From NCBI GenBank assembly GCA_016081115.2, contig JABTTQ020000669.1, positions 62,001 through 126,000 on the forward strand: DNA of 64,000 nt, written 5' to 3'. Position 1 is the first letter of the stretch. Every line of letters starts with the position of its first letter. The notes beneath the pieces are model-generated. The model was not told the origin of the DNA. It did not search any database and saw nothing but the letters and a program-made list of their open reading frames with translations. This stretch comes from Rehmannia glutinosa (taxonomy: Eukaryota > Streptophyta > Magnoliopsida > Lamiales > Orobanchaceae). Made by a program: the position numbers and the translations under genes. Shown one piece after another: positions 59,001 through 64,000 of this stretch.

Positions 59001-61985
59001 TGTAAGAAAATAGACACAACAAACACAACCAGAAAAAACAAAAGAGCAGATGCAGGTCAGACAAAAAGAAGGTAAAGAAAGGACAACAGGAAAAAGATAT
59101 AGGAATAAATAGAGAAATGCTAAGAATCAAGCATTAAATGCACCAAGGATGTAAAAGAAAGCTTTTAAGAGGTCCAGATAGAGAAAAACAAGACTAAATA
59201 AGAAAAACAAACTAACCACACAGCTCACTCAACACAAACTCAAGAAAAAAAGAAACACAGATCTAAACCACTAAGAGTACCCAAGATTCCATAGATCTAA
59301 AAGACAAATAAAGCTTCCAAGAAGAAAGACTGTCCAACTCCCTCAAACAGTAGAGAGCACTTTCAAAACTTCCAGGCGGGAAGACTCCTTCATCTTTCCT
59401 GTTGCCCTTCCTGTTTTGCTGCCCAAAAACACACACTATACACAGTGCCTGGCCCTTTTGACAGCTACACAGAATATCGGCATACAATCCATAAAATTAG
59501 AATCTCGGCATACAATCCATAAAATTAGAATCTCCTCACTCTTGTGTACGTTCAGATGGATTTTAGAAAAGAATTTGGATTTAAGAATTTGAAAATTTCA
59601 ACACGAGAAATTTTAAGTAGCGTTCAATTTTGAAATTCATGAGCTCGAAATTACTAAAGTCAATTTAATAAATCTATTGCCACTGATTTTTAAATTCTAA
59701 TTTCCAAACCTTCGATTTAAACGTAATCTTGACTTATCAATTTTTATTTGTATTTACATACTCCATTTTCATTTTTTTGATTTTGTTGATGCTAAGATTA
59801 TCTTTTTTTCTTTACAATATGCAAATATTATCTTAATCTACTACTATTAGACAAGTGTGTGCAAATTTACGGTAAATACTACATATAATAGCTTCTACTA
59901 CTCTGCTATTAGATATATTGTGTTTTGTGGGTTGTGCTATAAACTATGGGCCTGTCATTATTGAGGGGCATTGGGTCGTTCCATGCAGCACATAGCATAG
60001 TCATGGGGTTGATCTTTGAGTCCTTGACCGATACGTTTAATTGGCTAATACATTTTTTTTTTTGAGAAAATTGGCTAATACATTTTACTTGTTAAGTTTC
60101 TAATGAAAAATATATATTGCACTTCTAGATAATATTTTTTTAAATACCTAAAATATTAGTAATAAATTCTTTCATTATTATACAATTTTTTTTTTGGTTT
60201 AATATATTATATACGAAAATATAAAATAATGAAATTATCATAATTGAATAGATACTTTGTTAAATTAAAATATATGTATAATCCCTTTACTGTTTTCCTA
60301 TTTTTTGAGGGGTAATTTTATTATTATTATCACTTGATTATAATGACTACATCTGAAATTGATAAAAGCATGGATAAAAGGAGTCATTATCAATAGGCGC
60401 CCCAAGCCGACATCACCATTATCAAAGCCTTTATTGAGAAAGTGACCCCAATTGGTGGACTAATTAGGGTAGTAGAAATGGATGGCTCTTGCCTCTTTGT
60501 ATCATGGGTTGTCTTCATATATAGATAATGTTGAAAAAGACCTCCAAACTTTGGACACTTTTGGATGATGCATATATGGTTAGGGCCTAGGGCTGCATAT
60601 GGATCTTCTATTCCCATGATATTTTATCTCGTCTTTTTTAAAAAAACCACTCGGGTGTATTAGATGATATTATTATTATACAAATAATTTTTTCTGATTT
60701 ATTATAGCATCAAAAGAAATACTAGAAGATCCTATCAAGAGATGGAGGATTTGAAAAACTGAAATTAAATATATTATTCTTTGTGGATAGGTCACACCAT
60801 TTGGTTATTGGTGGATGGTCTTTATTAAAGGGAAGGACCACAATCCTAATTCAAATGGGAATGTATATGGTAAAAGATTTGGACCCAACTTGACATTGAT
60901 GAATGATACTTTGGTACAAATACGACACTAGATACAAGTAGATTTAAAGCCTTTTCATTTACCTCTTAGGTACAAGTTGACATGGAAGAATGATACAAGT
61001 AGATTTTGAGATGCTTCTTACTTACTTTTTTTTTTTTTGGACAAGAAAACCTACACTACTGTATGAAAGTATTACTAGTTAATCCTTACTCCTGTGTAGT
61101 AGCTCGCAAACCACACAAAGAAATGCAAGCAGATCCAGAATTTTGAAATGAAAAAGATACGATATATATAAAAATATAAACATAAAATATTGTTTAATTT
61201 TTAAAGTCCTACAACAAAATACCATTTAAAATTTTGTAAAAGCCGATCATGTAACCATACATGAAAAATTAATACACATATATAAAAGAAATAATTAGAG
61301 TAATTAAGAATACAAGAGACTGCAAAACATAGTTTTGGTAACATTATTAATATTATTAGACTTTTTTATTAATATTTTTATTTTTGTAGGTTTTGACTTT
61401 TACCATATTTTATTTATTCAAGTTGTTGAGTCAACTTTTAATTTTTGAAATTTTATTGTGGGGAATTGTATTATTTTAGATTTTCTAATTCTTTTTTGTA
61501 AAAAAATAGGGGGTACAAATTTATTTTTATTATTATTTTTACTAAAAATTATAGTGGGATTTTTTCAATTTGGGGGTACAACTGTACCCCCATATCTCTA
61601 CATAGATACGCCACTGCACACAAGAGTGATAATCGTACATTCGTACTAGGCAATCCTGTGCGATGTGTTCAACCGAATGATGCAACACGCAACTTTTCAT
61701 TTAATTTTGCTCGGATTAAGGTAGGATTAAAAAAAATAGTTGAAATTTAATTCAATATATATTAATTTTACACTCAAATTATAGTAAATAAAGTTTGATA
61801 ATTTTGTATTGAAAAGATTATATCTTCTTCGGATATTATCAAAATGAAAAATAAAAAAAATAAAAAAAAAAAGAGGTTGACTTTACTAAAGGGCAACTAT
61901 ATTATCAGCAAATCTTGTTTAATTAACTGCAAGTGAAGCCCTCATTCACTATCTCAAGTAATAATAGATATCGTCCTGAAATATA
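59001..61985. other. Intergenic A+T-rich DNA
   Basis: No gene is recognised. 59001-59475 may be LINE 5' UTR. A perfect hairpin GGGGGTACA-AC-TGTACCCCC lies at 61572-61591. The open frame 60390-60617 (minus) has no recognisable domain. Confidence 0.55.
59477..59532 (+). repeat. Exact 28 bp tandem duplication
   Basis: TCGGCATACAATCC followed by ATAAAATTAGAATC, occurring twice in succession at 59477-59504 and 59505-59532. It lies near the presumed 5' border of the LINE. Confidence 0.85.
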
Positions 61986-61989
61986 CGGA

Positions 61990-63285
61990 TTAACTGCAAA
62001 ATGAGTACATTAACTATACCCTAGTAGCAAATAAGGACAATAAGTTTGCGGGTTTCCGATTTATGACAATAACTTTAAAATTTTGGTGAATTAAGGACAA
62101 ACTTAGCCCGAATTGCCCAATTCGGGCTAATTGCCATGTGGATCTCAATTTTGAGCCTGAATTACCCAAATTTAGGCTAATTGCTTATGTCACGTAAAAT
62201 AAGTCTAAAACGATTTTAAAAACTTTCAAAAAAATTTGAAAATCTTTAAACCAATTTAAAAATCTAAAAATTAATAAGTAGAGTTAAAATATATAAAAAA
62301 AAAAATTGATAATTATTTTAAGAATTTATAAATTAAAAATTAAAATATAATATACGAAAATAAATCAGGAAATACAAAAATAAAATTTTAAAAATCATTA
62401 ATAAATCTTAAAATAACTAAATGAAATCTTGAAACGTGAAATAAGATTTAAAAAATTATTTAATATTCAAAAAGTACCAAATAAAACTTGAAATTATTTG
62501 AATAAACACAAGAACTGTCAATATAAAATCTAGACATTATTTAGTAAATCTATTTTTTAAAAATGTATAAATTATTTAAAGTAATTTCAAATTAAGACCT
62601 AATACTTGAAAATTACTTAAAGAAATAAAAAAAATTGTATTTTTTATATGTAACTAAAATAAATTTTTGGATTCAATTATAATTTTCAGATTTATTTAAG
62701 TATTTCAAAATTTTAATTTGTAATTTTAAATTATTTTAATTAATGGTTAAATCTTTAAATAAAATTTAGATATAATAGATAATATTTATTTGGATTTATT
62801 CAAATAGTTTCATAATTCATTCGGTGATTTTCGTATATATTAAATAAATTTTAAATCTTGTTTCACATTTTTAAACTTCATTTAGTTAAATTTTGGCCAA
62901 CTAAATATTTTTTATAATTTTATTTTTCATATTTTTTAGATTTATTTTGTATATTTACATTTTAAATGTTAATTTGTATACTAAAAATAATTATCAAATT
63001 TACTATTATATGTTTGGACTCAACTTGCTAATTTGTACACTGCTTTAAAGTTTTCAGATATATTTGTAAATTTTTAAAATAATTTTTAGACTTATTTTAC
63101 GTGACATAAGTAATTGGGCAAGCTCAAAATTGAGGTTCACATGGCAATTAGTCCAAATTTGGCAATTCGGGCTCATGTCCTCAATTCGCCAAAATTTTAT
63201 AGTTATAGTTTTATATTGGAAGCCCACAAACTTAGTACCATTCTTCTTTGCTATTGGAGTATAGTTAGTATCCCCTGTGCTCCGC
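61990..63285. mobile_element. Foldback (MITE-like) element with arms of about 640 bp
   Basis: Left arm 61990-62632 and right arm 62645-63285 are imperfect reverse complements along nearly their full length, centred about 62639. Outer anchors: TTAACTATACC (62010) with GTATAGTTAG (63259); TTTGCGGGTTTCC with GGAAGCCCACAAA; AAAATTTTGG.GAATT with AATTCGCCAAAATTTT; ATTGCCATGTG with CACATGGCAAT; TTATGTCACGTAAAATAAGTCTA with TAGACTTATTTTACGTGACATAA (63089-63111). The inner arms are very A+T-rich. No ORF and no transposase. Terminal duplication not identified. The transcript would be a long hairpin. Confidence 0.85.
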
Positions 63286-64000
63286 ATCTCTAAACTATAA
63301 AATCGTAAACTGAATAACTGTTTAACAAAGTACAAAGGACTTTTGAGCTCTGTACTTTAAATCAGTAATATAATAACGAGTAATACACGGACAAAAAATA
63401 TTCATACTATTTTCAGACTTGGGGGGGTCACTGTCCACGTGGCAGTCTCTCAGCCACCACTGTATGAACTTGGTCCAACATGTATGCAGGCTTCTGAAAT
63501 TGTTTATGTCAAATGGGCTACAAGTCTACAACAGTCCTTTCTTTAGAACCATTTTAGGTTAATATTTCTGTTATAATGATTCTTGTTTTCCCCCTTTCTC
63601 TCACTGTGTGTATTTTTTGTATGTTATAAAAAAAGACGGAGAAAAGGCTAAAAATGTTTGAAATTTGAATTGTGGAGCGAAAAGGTATGTAGAACTCTCA
63701 ATTTTGTTCACCTTTAATGAACTTCATTATTATTCTGAATAACTGTTGTTAAATTGATAAATATTGTTACTTTTTGCATAACCCTTGCTGCGTTACTAAC
63801 AAGAATATATGTTAGCATATGGGTATTGAGATTTGAGTTTTAATTTGCCTAATTAAACAAGACAATCTGAATGTTGGGTTTTCAATTTTCATAGAGAAGT
63901 AAAAAAAAAAAAAAGAGTTTGAGAAATGAAGATGTCCTAAGATGCTTGTCTGGAATTTCAAGAAACCAATATTCATCAGATTTGGAATCTCCTAGGATTT
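63286..64000 (+). promoter_or_regulatory. Possible promoter and 5' exon at the right edge
   Basis: Holds a G-box-like CCACGTGG at 63435-63442, a TATA-like TTATAAAAAAA at about 63625-63635, and a strong splice-donor match AAAAG|GTATGT at 63685. T-rich intron-like sequence follows to the window end. No start codon with a supported ORF is seen. This is a motif-based guess: the sequence could equally be plain intergenic DNA. Confidence 0.25.

Noticed and set aside
60390..60617. 75-codon minus-strand frame
   Set aside because: No domain, no neighbours of coding character, and A+T-rich context with stops on either side.
1..64000. A defence system, biosynthetic cluster or other accessory operon
   Set aside because: Everything recognisable is plant retrotransposon or non-coding. 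There is no operon-like gene layout and no bacterial-type genes.

Overview
This looks like plant nuclear DNA, most likely a eudicot. The evidence is A+T-rich intergenic sequence, Ty1/copia elements primed by initiator-Met tRNA, Athila/Tat-type Ty3/gypsy elements primed by tRNA-Asp, and plant-type LINEs (DUF4283-like ORF1 with a CCHC knuckle, endonuclease, reverse transcriptase, zf-RVT tail). I recognise no conventional host protein-coding gene, no tRNA or rRNA gene and no CRISPR array. Nearly all coding-like sequence is decayed retrotransposon. Retroelement genes are therefore given as pseudogenes, with only their recognisable domains described.

Layout. 1-53 is the 3' tip of a gypsy LTR. About 690-2226 is a + strand LINE 3' fragment. 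2227-5880 is A+T-rich intergenic DNA with a few local repeats. From about 5885 to 59000 there is one minus-strand LINE split by a deep transposon nest. Its 3' end is at 5885-6626 and its 5' part at 55526-59000. The LINE is interrupted by a solo Athila/Tat-like LTR (pieces 6627-6944, 21263-21840 and 54949-55520; candidate duplication AATAT). That solo LTR was itself hit twice, 578 bp apart, by related Sirevirus-like Ty1/copia elements on the minus strand: element 1 (6945-21257, duplication TATAT) and element 2 (21841-54943, duplication TTATT).

Element 2 was then hit three times: by copia element 3 in gag (44733-53009, + strand, duplication ACATT), by a solo gypsy LTR in the env-like region (35455-37028, duplication GACTC), and by a gag-protease-only Athila-like element in the env-like region (24746-34155, minus strand). 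The internal region of that gypsy element in turn holds a solo copia LTR related to element 3 (27616-29113, duplication TCTCC). The duplications order the insertions: LINE, then solo gypsy LTR, then Sirevirus-like pair, then inner gypsy and copia, then the innermost solo LTR.

Elements 1 and 2 share one architecture on the minus strand: LTR, tRNA-iMet primer site, gag (CCHC knuckle plus coiled coil), pol (protease, integrase, RT, RNase H), a very long third ORF of about 1500 codons (env-like position, charged low-complexity middle, strongly basic end), polypurine tract, LTR. Neither looks intact. Many differences between the copies fall at CAG/CTG trinucleotides, which become CG-containing strings; this may be a consensus-sequence artefact at methylated CHG sites, so frameshifts here should be read with care.

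Right of the LINE (59000-64000) the sequence is non-coding and A+T-rich. It contains a 1.3 kb foldback element at about 61990-63285 whose arms pair along almost their whole length. At the far right edge there is a weak candidate promoter and 5' exon with a G-box and a consensus splice donor.
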